From Marchantia polymorpha subsp. ruderalis (Eukaryota; Streptophyta; Marchantiopsida; Marchantiales; Marchantiaceae), in assembly GCA_037833965.1 (NCBI GenBank), contig AP031352.1, positions 19,200,501 to 19,264,500 of the forward strand: a stretch of DNA of 64,000 nt, in the 5' to 3' direction. Position 1 is the first letter of the stretch. Each line of letters begins with the position of its first letter. Shown one piece after another: positions 12,353-23,537 of the stretch. Position numbers and translations under genes: made by a program. The notes under the pieces were generated by a model. It was not told where the DNA came from. It did not search any database and worked only from the letters and a program-made list of their open reading frames with translations.

Positions 12353-13769
12353 ATGGACAATGACGTCCATAGTCGTATTTTCCTTCTTTTATTGCAGTTC
12401 ATACTTTTTTGCACGATGAAATCTCTTGATAGAGATCAACGTATCATCTTGATGTGGAAGTGGCATCAAACCTATTGCATATCGATTATGATGCAAAGAT
12501 TCATGCTAGGGAGAGTCACAAGATCTCGACGTTTATGGGTCCATGATAGAGGGTTGGGTGAACTTGGGTTTTTTGATCAAAACTTACTTGGATCATTCAA
12601 TGCGAGGGAGTTCAAGAGTCGCATGCGGATGAATGTTTCCACTTTTGAGTTCTTGTGTTCCACTCTTGCGCCTTCATTGCAGAAACAAGATACCAACATG
12701 CGCTCGGCTATACCGGTTTAAGTGAAGGTGGCGGTTGTCATCTCAAGATTGGCCACAGTTAACTCCATGCAGAGCATTGCGGATTTATATAGGATTGGTC
12801 TGTCAACAAGTCAACAAGCTGTTAATCAGTTCACTCATGATGTGAAATTGTTACTTCTCACGAGATTCATTCGGTGGCCTTCCACCACCACTATGGATAA
12901 ATTTGTTAGAGAGTTTAAAGATATTCATGGAATACCGTATGTGGTTGGTGCGTTGAATGGTTTTCACAAACCAATTGTGGCACCTAGTCTACATGCGGTT
13001 GATTATTACAATCGTAAGGGATTTCACTCTATACTATTGCAGGATGTTGTATCTAGCAAGTGCATATTTTGGGATTTTGACATAGGATGGGCCGGATCCA
13101 TGCATAACGCTAACTTATGGCGAAGAACCGCAATTGGACAATTTTGTGAAGTTGAAAAGCTTGCGCCTTATGCTTTGGTTGGGGGATGCGGCCTACCCAT
13201 GCCGCCCTTGGATGTTAGCTTCCTTTAGAGTTCACAAAGACGGGCTAACTTGAGAGTAATACAACTGGAACTTTGTTCAGAGTTCCACTCGTATGTGCAT
13301 TGAGCGAGCATTTGGGATGCTTAATGGTAGGTGGCGAATATTGTTAAAAAGAGTTGACGTGAAACTGAAGAACATGCCTGAGTTGGTGAGTACTTGCCTT
13401 GTGTTACATAACATGTGCATCATCTTAAGAGAGAACTTCTGGAAAACAAAGTGGTTGCAAGAGGCATCAGATGAAGTGCACAATGGATTGTCACTTATGA
13501 CACCTTTGGGTCCTACGAGACAAGAGAAGCTTGCGGTGGCTAACCATGCTTTACATAGCTTTGCTGGAATTGAATACAACTCTCGAGAAACATTGGAGTA
13601 TATCAAACAGGAGATCGCAAGAGAATTTCAAATTTCAATGACAACTGGAGGTAAAACTACCAAAAGAGCTGTTTGCAAGGCGGAACGGCATTGTCATGAG
13701 TTTGTGGATGGCAAAAACAGGAGTGTATGGCGGAAACATTTTCCTTGGATGTTGAGTAGCCTAGCCTAG
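12353..13769 (+). pseudogene. HARBI1-like DDE transposase (PIF/Harbinger), broken
   Basis: About 470 codons of a DDE_Tnp_4 (HARBI1/PIF) transposase. The N-terminal part carries the family segment AREFKSRMRMNVSTFEFLC, followed by VISRLATVNSMQSIADLYRIG and then the nuclease domain with VGALNGFHKPI, FHSILLQDVV and IGWAGSMHNANLW, and near the C-terminus RMCIERAFGMLNGRWRILLKR. Damage visible: a TAA stop at 12719-12721 at a place where relatives read on; a frame change at a run of five G at 13181-13185 that moves the third acidic motif (GDAAYP) into another frame; and a stop shortly after. Independently, the first two catalytic aspartates read as asparagine (codons at 12956-12958 and 13106-13108). 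The gene is dead, but the family is unmistakable and the reading frames remain long, so decay is moderate. Confidence 0.92.
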
Positions 13770-14347
13770 TATTTGATGTATAGTGCATTTTTTGAAGCTA
13801 GCAAGTAGTAAAGTTTTTAGTGAACTACTTAGACTTGTGGCGTTAGACATATGTTATGAGGATTAATGAATATCTACATATAATAAAATCCACATCTACT
13901 GATCCGATTACATGCTTCATAATCAGAAAATTCTATTATCACTTTGGATTCCATGCGCATTCAACACACTTTGAACTCACTGTTTTACCTTGTACATGCT
14001 TCAAATTGGTGTACAAATGAATACAGACATTATGCTACATCAAGCTTGTACCTTGCAATCAAGACATAATAGAGACATCAAGCTTGTACCTTGTACATGC
14101 TTGAACTCTGTACAAATGAATACAGATATTATGCTACATGAAAGCAAGCTCAAAAGTGCTAGAGAAATCAACCAACTTTAGTTCTTGAAAAAAGAAACAA
14201 ACAGAACTCAAAAGGTTTCAAAAAACCACAAAAAAAATCGACAATTTACTAGTATGAAGATCACATTGTCACTTCATGACGTGAAGACATAAAGAATAAT
14301 CTAAAATCCACTTCTCTGACATACTATCCAACTAATTTCTTCTCCAC

Positions 14348-14832
14348 CTAGAGTTTATCAACCAAGTTCTCCATGGTTTTTTGCATACTCATTAATAAAG
14401 CCATTTTTATATCATCATTGCTCTTCAAACTATTTAGCATAATCTTACTACTCTCTTTCAGCTCTCCAAGACATCTTTCCAAAAACAAATCCTCTTTTCC
14501 TTTAGGCTCCGGTGATTTTGATGAATTCTCCCCACTTTTTTGCTCCGTTGTATTTGTCTCCAAAGTGACGCTGCACTTCAGTCCATCTCCGTCCATTACA
14601 TCGGCATGGGCATGCGAAACAACGTTTGCCCTGTCAAACATAAACTAGTCCACCAAGAGATACTATCGGCATTTTTCCGATCGTTGCGATCCCGACTTCA
14701 TATTCATCGCCTTGTCTTCTTTGTATTCGTTATAGATGGAAATTCACTTTTTTCTACATGCTTCACTGTCTTTATTAAAATCAAGACACATTGACACAAG
14801 CTTCGTATGAAGCCGTGACCAATTATCAACAC
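14348..14832 (-). pseudogene. Myb/SANT-like (trihelix) second gene of PIF/Harbinger element, broken
   Basis: Minus-strand remnant of the element's DNA-binding partner gene, convergent with the transposase. From 14832 downward it reads GVDNWSRLHTKLVSMCLDF, then a segment like the family's IYNEYK...KSGSQRSEKC, then RANVVSHAHADVM, and it ends with MALLMSMQKTMENLVDKL and a stop. The arrangement (SANT-like helices, a conserved segment before a SHAHA-type motif, a low-complexity linker, and an amphipathic C-terminal helix) is that of plant Harbinger Myb-like proteins. In-frame stops interrupt the part before 14641; the last 97 codons are open. A plausible splice acceptor (CAG) precedes 14832, so earlier exons may have existed; I could not identify them. 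Family assignment rests on motif memory, not on a search. Confidence 0.7.
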
Positions 14833-15129
14833 CTGAACAAAACACAAACAAATAGAATTGACATACACCAAATTACTAACTCACTAAGATAAGCTTTTCT
14901 GATCATGTACACTATTTGTTCTGATCATGTACAGTATTAGGGCATACATCAAACCTTCAAAATTTAGAGTTTTCCTACTTGAAACTCAGTATGTTGGACA
15001 AGTGCATCGCACGTGATTACAGAAAAAATATACAAATCATCGAAACAACTCATCATCGCCTTCTAGGCTCGCAAAGATTTTGAAAAGAAGCACTAGGAAC
15101 CTCCGATTAGAATCCAGTTCAAATTTTTG

Positions 15130-15606
15130 TTCAAATGTACACTTCAGAGCTACAGACAAATGCTTACTTACCTCGTTCATTGTCTTTTGCAATTGCTCCA
15201 CCCGCAGACTTCCCTTACCATCCTCACAGAGGTACGTAAAGATGAACCTAAATACTTGAAGCCATTTAGCTATAGATTTGAGCTGAAATGCAAGGTATGT
15301 CTTCGATAATTCGAGTGATGGTAGAGACAAAGCATACATTATGTTTTCAAAGTGACTTAAGTGTGAAACCTACGTTGTATTGAAACTTTCTTGGTATGTT
15401 TCAGGCTTTGAGACATTCACCTACATGCTGGAAGTAAGTACCAAGTTTTTGCGTAAGCTTTTGTCTCTTACTAGAAGTTCAGGAAACCAAAACTATTTTC
15501 CTTCAATCTGTCTTGCAGTTGCAGTATCGATGTTAAGACAACTAGCAGATGCCTTCAAAGAGCATCCTCATATGATGTTTGGGGCAAAGTGAAATTCTAA
15601 TGTTTG
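15130..15606 (+). other. Exon-like fragments of an unidentified gene inside the Harbinger bounds
   Basis: The plus strand shows several good splice-like boundaries: AAATGCAAG before gtatgt (near 15297), tttcag before GCTTTGAGACATTC and a gtaagt after CATGCTGGAA (about 15403-15434), and cttgcag near 15517. Downstream an open frame ends in a stop near 15593-15599. The minus strand of 15037-15339 also reads open with a good donor (GAACGAG then gtaagt), so the true direction is unclear. I recognise no family. This could be captured host DNA in the transposon or the tail of an old gene. Confidence 0.2.
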
Positions 15607-16328
15607 CTTTTTGAACAAGAATTAGCATTCCAGGTGGGCTCTGGTGCATTTGCATGATTGATCAGACCAACGTCTGATATTTCACTAAGCTGTTGATTTT
15701 AAAAGTAAGCTCCAATTAAAATAGTCGTGCTATGAAGTATCTACTTGTTATCAGTCATAAACCTAGAGCAAGACCAAAGATTTGAGCAGAAAGAGTAGGA
15801 ATATATTGCTGTAGAATAAGTGAGGGTAGAGACAAGTAAAGAAGGTACAAGTGAGTTCAAATTTTTGGATCTTGAGGATCTCACAGCGAGACATAGCTCG
15901 GGAGGAAACTGCAAAAAGGAATCATAGCTAGTGATCTGGATAACGATAACTTCTGGATCTCGCTCTTCAGCTTGAACTCATACAAATGATCAATGAACTG
16001 TTGCGTCCAATCAAAGCAAGATGAACTCAGCAAAATGAACATGTGAACATCTATAAAGGTGTGTACAGATTATACATGACAAACGATTATTCATGCACAA
16101 ATTACTCGTCTGTGTATATATATTAAAACCAAACTGAGAACAAGCACTCAATACAAGCGGTGGAGCTATGTCAGACATTAAAAGGTGTGTCAATAAAGTG
16201 AGTTTCCCGGGTACCTGCGGATTGTGACAAAAATTGCCTCGCATAGAGAATGTACATGTGACATACTCAAAAGCAAACTCCAACAGGTGCAGATGACAAT
16301 CAAGGAAAAACCAGTTCAGAGTGGATAA

Positions 16329-16927
16329 ACTGTTCTCGAAGTAGCTGAAGAGAAATGTTAGCAAGTATCACGAAGTCACCAAAAAAAGGATGTGAAAGGT
16401 GGGCATAAATACATATATACGCATTCCAACGCAACCTTGCTTTGTAACAAGTAAAATGAGAGTAAAGCTTACGCAACTGACTTAACTATGTGCATGAAAC
16501 AGTAATCTACACAAAACATTTTGTAAGAAAGAAGTACTAAAGCTGTCTAAGGCTGTATCCTATTTGCAATTCCTCACTACCAAAGGTGAAAAGGTTTTGA
16601 CCAACAGAAGAGGGAGACATTTTTTGTTTCATGGGCCAAAGCCAGAAATAGCTTTACGAATTTCGCACGTTTCTTTGCCCTTGTGATAGAAGGGCTTTAC
16701 AGTTCTTGAAGTAGCTGAAGAGATATGTTAGAAAGTACCACCAAGGCACCAAAAAAGGATGTGAAAGGTGGGCAGAAATACATATATACGCATTCCAACG
16801 CAGCCTTGCTTGGTAACAAGTAGAATGAGAGTAAAGCTTACGCAGCTGACTTAACTATGTGCATGAAACAGTAATCTACACGAATATTTTGTAAAAAAGA
16901 AGGACAAAAGCTGTCTAAGGCTGTATC
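16329..16927. repeat. Pair of direct repeats, about 230 bp, 370 bp apart
   Basis: Copies lie at about 16329-16558 and 16699-16927, both beginning at a GTTCT(C/T)GAAGTAGCTGAAG segment and ending at CTGTCTAAGGCTGTATC. They agree at roughly nine bases in ten, including TACGCATTCCAACGCA and GTGCATGAAACAGTAATC. The 140 bases between them are unique. No coding sense seen; a segmental tandem duplication is the simplest cause. Confidence 0.9.
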
Positions 16928-18532
16928 ACAACCGTCAATATTTAGACTTATGCTTCCCCAGAAGTCGATGTGATGATCAATAACAAATCAAGCTCAACAT
17001 AATTTATTCTGGAGGTCATCCATAGGGGTATTAGCCTATGATTGATCGACCTCACATGATTATACACCCGGCGAACTAAGCAAATCTCAAAGTAATGAAC
17101 GCAGATTAGTCATGTAGGCTGGGGATTTTTTGCGGCACGCACGCAGTGGATGTCTCCTTGAGGCTTCTGAAGCCTCTTACGAGTCAAATGAGGTTGCCGG
17201 AGAATTTGTTTGAGGCTACACACGTGAATCTTAGACAATGTTTTGAATATGGATGGCCCTTAGAGAACCTTGCTTCCAAATTATCTGGCAGGGAGGAACA
17301 ATTTATTCAGGGCCATAACATCTCAAAGCTTCCCTCCGTCTAGCCAAAATGGTTGAGAATGGCCTAAAGCGATGGAAAATTCCTTCAAGCTCATGGATAT
17401 CAAGCAGATACGCAGTGTGGCATAAAGACGCAGATCTACTTCGTGTACCAAGGTATTTGACAAATTTCTAGTCTCCTTGAAAAGCCGGAAAGTATCTCAG
17501 TCCTCTACCTGCAAACGACTTTTTGAGGACTGCGAGCAGTAATCTTCGAGGAGGAAGACAGCAGCGAACAAATCGCTGTCCGATAGAGCTTGATTTATGT
17601 AACTGATCGAAACTTGAGTTATGATGAGCAATCTAAGAATGTAGCAATTTACAATCCAAGAACAACGATGATTTTGCGGCCATACAAAATGGTGGGCGAG
17701 CAATTCGTTTGAATTGTGCAATATACTTATCACTGCAACAATTGAAATCAATGAATATGGGACTCACCTTGCTTTGGCGGGGCTGAAAATGCACTATGCA
17801 TTTTTTCTCGCATTGTGATCAATTGGATGATCCAATGATCTTTCCAAAGCCCATTACTCTTCGAAACGTCAATTTCCTCTTTCAGACCATCCACCTAAGT
17901 AATTTCACGTTTTTTACGAGCAATTCTTTGTTTCTTGCTAGTTTTCGTCGGTATAGCATCACCTTCACTGAATTTGACTTTCTCATTACCAGTATTGAAT
18001 CCAACGGGGAGGCTCAAAGAAATGTGACTTGCTGGCAGAAAGTGCATTCCTGGGAGTGAATGCACGAAGGACTGTGGAAAATAAAACCTGGGTGTGGAAA
18101 CTGTCCGAAAAAGGGCAACATTGAGATGGTAGTACTACCCTGCGCATTGATATCCGACCCCATAACCGAACAGTTGGATCTGATGCATTATTCGTGAAAT
18201 CATACGGCGGAGTTCCTTGTGACTCCATCGTGTCGAGAAAATCTTGAAAAATCCCCTATCGAGTGGAAGTACTCTTCGAAGAAACTTGAAAAAGGTGCTA
18301 ATTCCCACGTGGAGTTGGAGTTTTCGTAAAAATCGGGTTTCCAGGCGGAAGTGCATGGTATTCCAGAGCGATAGTTTTTTTTGCCACCTAGGATTTTTCT
18401 AATTGCTGCTCTCTCCCGTGTGGTAAGGGGGGCAACCGGCCTGCCAATGAGAGTCAAGTATTTTTTGCCGGTGCCGGTAGTGTGGTTTGGCCATAAGTCG
18501 TAGCCGAGCCGGTCTAAAGCCGGCTCCGCCGA
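16928..18532. other. Unassigned DNA in the right part of the Harbinger element
   Basis: Normal to slightly AT-rich DNA with short open stretches on both strands (for example plus 17146-17343) but no family I recognise. GC-rich subterminal DNA resumes near 18440. Confidence 0.5.
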
Positions 18533-18547
18533 AGCCGGGCCGACCCC

Positions 18548-21500
18548 TACTACCACTATATAAACCCTATTATTTAAACTTTATTATATAATTGTGAAGT
18601 TTTTCCCCTACTCGGTTAAACCATGTACATATCGTGTTTCGTCTTTGATGATTCCTTCCTTGTTACTGTTGGTGAATTTTCACTTTCTACTACTGCGAAA
18701 ATCTCGGATTTACCTTCAAAACGTATTATTAATAATATTTCTACATACAAAGCTGGTTGTTTTATTTAAAACATGTGATCTAAATATGAAAATAATGTTA
18801 CGTTGTCATACAATATAATTTTGAATTTGTTTTTCAACTAAATCTGTATGATTATTAGTATTTTTTTCATATTGTTGGGTATAATTCGCATATAAATATC
18901 ATTTCCGAAATATATTGCAATCAATATATTTGGTGCAACTTATATTGAATGTTACAAAAGATCACCTTATATGAAAGAAACCAAATTAAACTTAGAATAC
19001 TTTATGTGAAATGCTTTATTTTAAGATTTTGATTTTTTATTCTCACAAAATTTTTAATATTGAGATTCCATATCAAAATCCATGTTTTCTAAGATGACTG
19101 TACAAATATGCAGATTTGTGTTGATGAAATGTAAATTGAAATATATTTTGAATTTATATTCTTCAATCGTTTAGTTTTTTAATAAACTCAACACAAATTA
19201 GTTTTCTTTATATAAATATGAATCATGCACATAATTAAATTCGATTAAAAAAAGAATGCAATGTTTAATGTAAAAACAGTATTATGAAAGTTATAAAAAA
19301 CAATAAGAAATTTATGTTTTATATATATATATATATACATACATCAGTTTTGCAAATGAGATGTTCGATCAGTTTGATAATTAAATCATAATTACTTATA
19401 AATTATTTTTGTGCATTTTTTCAAGAATTATGTATGTACATTTATAATAATACACATAATTTGAAAAAAAAAATTAAAATGAAAACTTGTAATTTTTTTT
19501 GCAAAAATTTGATTGCATTTTTTTGTAATAAACTGGGTTGAATGCTAAATTTGATCTATTTTTAAATATGTAAATAGATTCTCTTAACTCTTAAAATTCA
19601 AAATTCTATCTTACTGTATCTCTTCAACATCTATTACATATCCAATCAGAGAGCATACTACTTTTTAAATATTATATTTCAAAAAAATTTACATTCGAAA
19701 AAAAATGTAAAATTTTATGAATAATTTACTTTTCACGTTTTATATCATTGAATTTTTAGATTATAAAATATGAGATTGAGTGTTTTGCACACATTTGTAG
19801 AATATAAATTTTTCAATTGATTATAACAAACAATGATGTTGGCTTATACGTTCAATCTAATGCCTTTAGAAACTATTTAAAACCGGTTGTATTTAAAACT
19901 TCTCATTGAATTTGTACAGATTCATCATATTTTATCGTATTCATGCATGGTTTGCTTGTGTTTGTATGTAGTGTACATTTATATACTAATACTTTTCCTT
20001 GTATCTGGGTTCACATAAGTATAGACATGCATAATTTAGACTACTGTTTACAGCAGCACTTAGATTATCTAAATTAAGTCACATTTTGACGCCTAAATGA
20101 TCACCAACTTGAGCCTTTGTCTTGTCTTTATAGCTACTGTTTTCAGCTGATATGTATCTGATTGTAGGTCATGTAGATTTCCTCCAGATTTCACCATATA
20201 GTTGAACTATCTTAAGTCTATCGTAAGAGCATTGACGCCCGAATGATCACCGACTTATTCTTGAGCCATTGTCTTGTCTCTATAGCTATTGTATTTCAGC
20301 TGATATGTATCTGATTGTAGGTCATGTAGATTTCCTCCAGAATTCACCATATAGTTGAACTATCTTAAATCTACCATAAGAGCATTGATCTCAATATGCC
20401 AAATGTTCACGTGCTTATCTTCCACATGCTAATTATCATTATCGATTCCATACATCATTCCAGAGAGTCTAAGAGACTATGTTTCTGATGACTGTAAAGT
20501 AACAACACTCCAAGTACCATTGGCATTGTGGAAGACTGGTTACTCTGAATCTTAATCAGACCCGGTAGCTAGCACTGAAGATGACTATCACAATATATAC
20601 ATAAATTTGAGAAAGTATATAGTATCACAATCAGTTATTTTCTAGGCTTAAACCTAAAATCACTAGACTGCCAAAAAAAAAGAAAAAAATCTGAAATTTT
20701 TAATATGAAGTAAAGACAAAAAATCATCCGGCGATGAAAACGTGGTACAACTCCGCAGGATGTATGGTGGATAAAATCTGAATGAAACAACAAGCTCCCA
20801 AATTTGGTCAAATAAGTTGCACTTAATACAACCATTTTTTAAACAAGGTGTAACGTACTACTTTTAACATTTTTAAAAATTAATTGGCAAAAGATCTATA
20901 CTCTTATTTTTCACTTCATGTTTAAGGAAATGATCCACATCAAAAGGTCTACAGTATACATCCACGTCCACATCAAATTCTAGCAACGCTAAACATGCAC
21001 TCAATGTGCGAATATGCGGAACCACTACCACCATTGAAGCAACTTCAAATGTGAAAGCTCTGTAGACATCATTCAGTGAAGAGTTTCAGTTCCTTGCTTC
21101 ACGCAATTGGCAAAGGAAAGAAAAGCTACCGTTTCAATTTCCTTTGAATTCAAATTGAATTATCTCAATTGCCTAATTTAGCCCAAAAAGTAATTTGATG
21201 AGACTAAATTAAGCTAATGTAGGTGACTGATTAATATAAGCATGACTGGATGTGTGTTTTACAAAAATACATGGAATTCAAAATTTTAAAAACATTTAAT
21301 CATTCATATTTTTGTCTTTATTATTTAATGGTGGATTCCTACTATATAATTTATAATTAGGTATAATTTAGTAATATAATAATAAATTAAAAATATATTA
21401 GTATGTTCGGTATAACCAAAAATATATATTTGTAAAAAATTTCTATATATAAAAGTTTAGACCAACATATATTATTTTAAAAAATCATTTTTTTCACTTA

Positions 21501-23329
21501 AAAACTCACTATGAATCTTATAGAAAAATTGAATATGCATTGATTATATTTTTTTAGAGGCTAAATATTGTTTTTTCTAGATGAAACAGTGATTTGAAAG
21601 TAATTGTAGATTTTATTTGCTTTGAATTTATTATTATTCAATTCATAATCTTACCTAAAGATAAATATATTTTTTATTTTTACTTTCTAAAGTATCACTC
21701 CAAGTTGGTTTTTGATTTGCTTTATAGTCTCCATATTTTAAAAAATTAAACCATATCACCAGTCACTTTTTCACAATTTACTAAGACATATCATCTCACT
21801 TTGTCCACAAAAGCTAGTTGCATTTCAAGAGTATTGATGATAATCTGAATGAATAAGTTTCATCACATGGGGCTGATGTATATGTGACATGAACAGATTG
21901 CAATTATATTTACTTATTAATATCGGTAAATTTAATTTTCTGGTATATCAAGAAATTGTTCATCACATACATTTAACAATCTGCTTGTTGTTAGAGTTTA
22001 GGCATTACTTTGAAAACTTCTAAAAGTTTCCCACATACATGACAGTGTTATAACAAATTGTACTTCCAAAAACAAACATTAAGACTGAGATGTATACTTG
22101 CTACTCTATGTATCAATCTATCAAATCAAAATAAATCATTAGGGTCACAAACAACTCATTATGGAAATCATCGAGTATTTTCTGTTTTATGAACTCTTTT
22201 GCTCTAACTCTCCATATGACTGCAGACCAGGGTTATCTCGCGACAGCGAGACACAGTCCAGTGTATCTACAACCAGTTCGATCTAAACGGGGTGACTATT
22301 CCCATTAGATAATGATCGACTGCGAGCCCTTTGAGTCCAATTCCATGCCCGGGGGATGATTAAATAATCAACCGAAGATTGAAAATTTGATGGGTAACTT
22401 TGAAGTACAGAAGGTATGATACAGTTGCCTACAAGCTCTCTAGTAGGTTGAGTTTGTAGAATTGCACTTCTTCCCTTTTCCTATTCGAGGATCTGGCCAC
22501 GAGTGATATAACTATGATCACGAAATTGCTAAAAGTTGTCAAAGCCCCTTTCGTGACTCTGCTTTTGCCATCCAAACATGACTTTCCTGTCGGGGGGCCT
22601 GGATTGAATCGTGATGGCTGCAAAATCGAGCCCCTGGTGGTCAGAGACGATACCCTTCGATTGGAGTTGGTTTACCTATTTTCATATTTCGGCCACCAAG
22701 TCTAGGGCAAGTGTTATTGCAATTTCTTTTGCAATTGTGGCATTTATAAGAACTTATTCACAGCAATTACTCAACCGGTTTTAGATGATTAGCCTCTCCA
22801 ACTCCGTCGTCTGCTCATCAAGTCGACAAGTTGCTGCTCAAGAGTTGGTTAATGTTGGTGAGCAACGCATGAAAAATTCACAATTATCGTCCATGTCGAG
22901 ATCCTAAAACACAATAAATTTACTCTCGCGGTGTTGCAATTATGTGTTTGAGCAAATAAAAAACCACTGGTTTTTTAATGATTCTAGAGTCTTTTTCTTC
23001 ACTCGCTTGTGCTTCAAGCAATCGAAAGAAGTTTGATTTGGAGACGAAAGAGTGTTCCCGGTGCATCTGGATCCAGCGAAATCTCGAATATTTCTTCCGA
23101 AGCTTGACAGTGCTTTTATTTTGACCAGAGCCCGGAAAAGCGCGAAGAGAGGGAAGAAATTGAGGACGAAACACAGGCAATGCTACGAAGGCGCTCGATG
23201 TAAGAACTTGAGTACGCGATACAAGAACTTTTGGAGGGAGGAGATAGAGGGTTAGGGTGCGAAGAGGAAGAGGAAGAAACGAACGCAGTGCTCCTGACAT
23301 TTAGGGTTCGCGGAACTACAGAGTTTAGT
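18548..23329. other. Gene-free AT-rich region
   Basis: About 4.8 kb with no supported gene. A short (TA)n run lies at 19321-19337 and a tandem repeat at 20081-20384. GC returns to normal from about 22200, where the upstream region of eIF3i begins. Confidence 0.6.
20081..20384. repeat. Two-copy tandem repeat, about 150 bp
   Basis: Two adjacent copies, at about 20081-20228 and 20229-20384. Each runs from TTGACGCC(T/C)(A/G)AATGATCACC through GCTGATATGTATCTGATTG and GTAGATTTCCTCCAGA to (G/C)(T/A)AAGAGCATTGA. The second copy carries a 6-base insertion. Differences are few, so the duplication is fairly young. No coding sense. Confidence 0.92.
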
Positions 23330-23519
23330 CTTTTGCTCGTGTTGGTGTCACCCAACGAGGTGCAGGGACTGTCTCCCTCGGTCGAGTCGCGAATTGTGCT
23401 TGCTACGATTGATCGAGCAAAAGACTTTTGCTCGTGTTGGTGTCACCCATCGAGGTGCAGGGACTGTCTCCCTTGGTCGAGTCGCGAATTGTGCTTTCTA
23501 CGATTGATTGAGCAAAAGA
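23330..23519 (+). repeat. 95-bp tandem duplication in the eIF3i leader or proximal promoter
   Basis: Two head-to-tail units of exactly 95 bp, 23330-23424 and 23425-23519, end 18 bases before the eIF3i start codon. Each begins CTTTTGCTCGTGTTGGTGTC and ends with GAGCAAAAGA; a third unit begins (CTTTTCACG) and then diverges. About four base differences separate the units. Given its position it is probably 5' untranslated leader or core promoter. Confidence 0.93.
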
Positions 23520-23537
23520 CTTTTCACGTAGCCCGTC

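Larger units (their letters stand above)
11789..18547. mobile_element. Decayed PIF/Harbinger DNA transposon
   Basis: PIF/Harbinger elements move by a DDE transposase and also need a Myb/SANT-like DNA-binding protein; both are present here as broken genes in convergent order. The proposed ends are GCGGTGAGCCCGGCT at 11789-11803 and, inverted, AGCCGGGCCGACCCC at 18533-18547. These match at 12 of 15 positions. The base triplet before the left end is TTA, as expected for the family's TWA target; the triplet after the right end is TAC, so a target duplication is not proven. Both ends carry GC-rich subterminal DNA full of AGCCGGCT. At 6.76 kb it is long for the family, so the 15-18.3 kb part may be captured or inserted DNA. 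The two genes are certain; the exact ends are inference. Confidence 0.65.

Noticed and set aside
18200-18556. 118-codon minus-strand frame
   Set aside because: Its start lies in the GC-rich subterminal repeat of the Harbinger element; reading is a by-product of the repeat composition.
22920-23300. 126-codon minus-strand frame upstream of eIF3i
   Set aside because: It is the reverse of GA-rich leader DNA and shows no domain.
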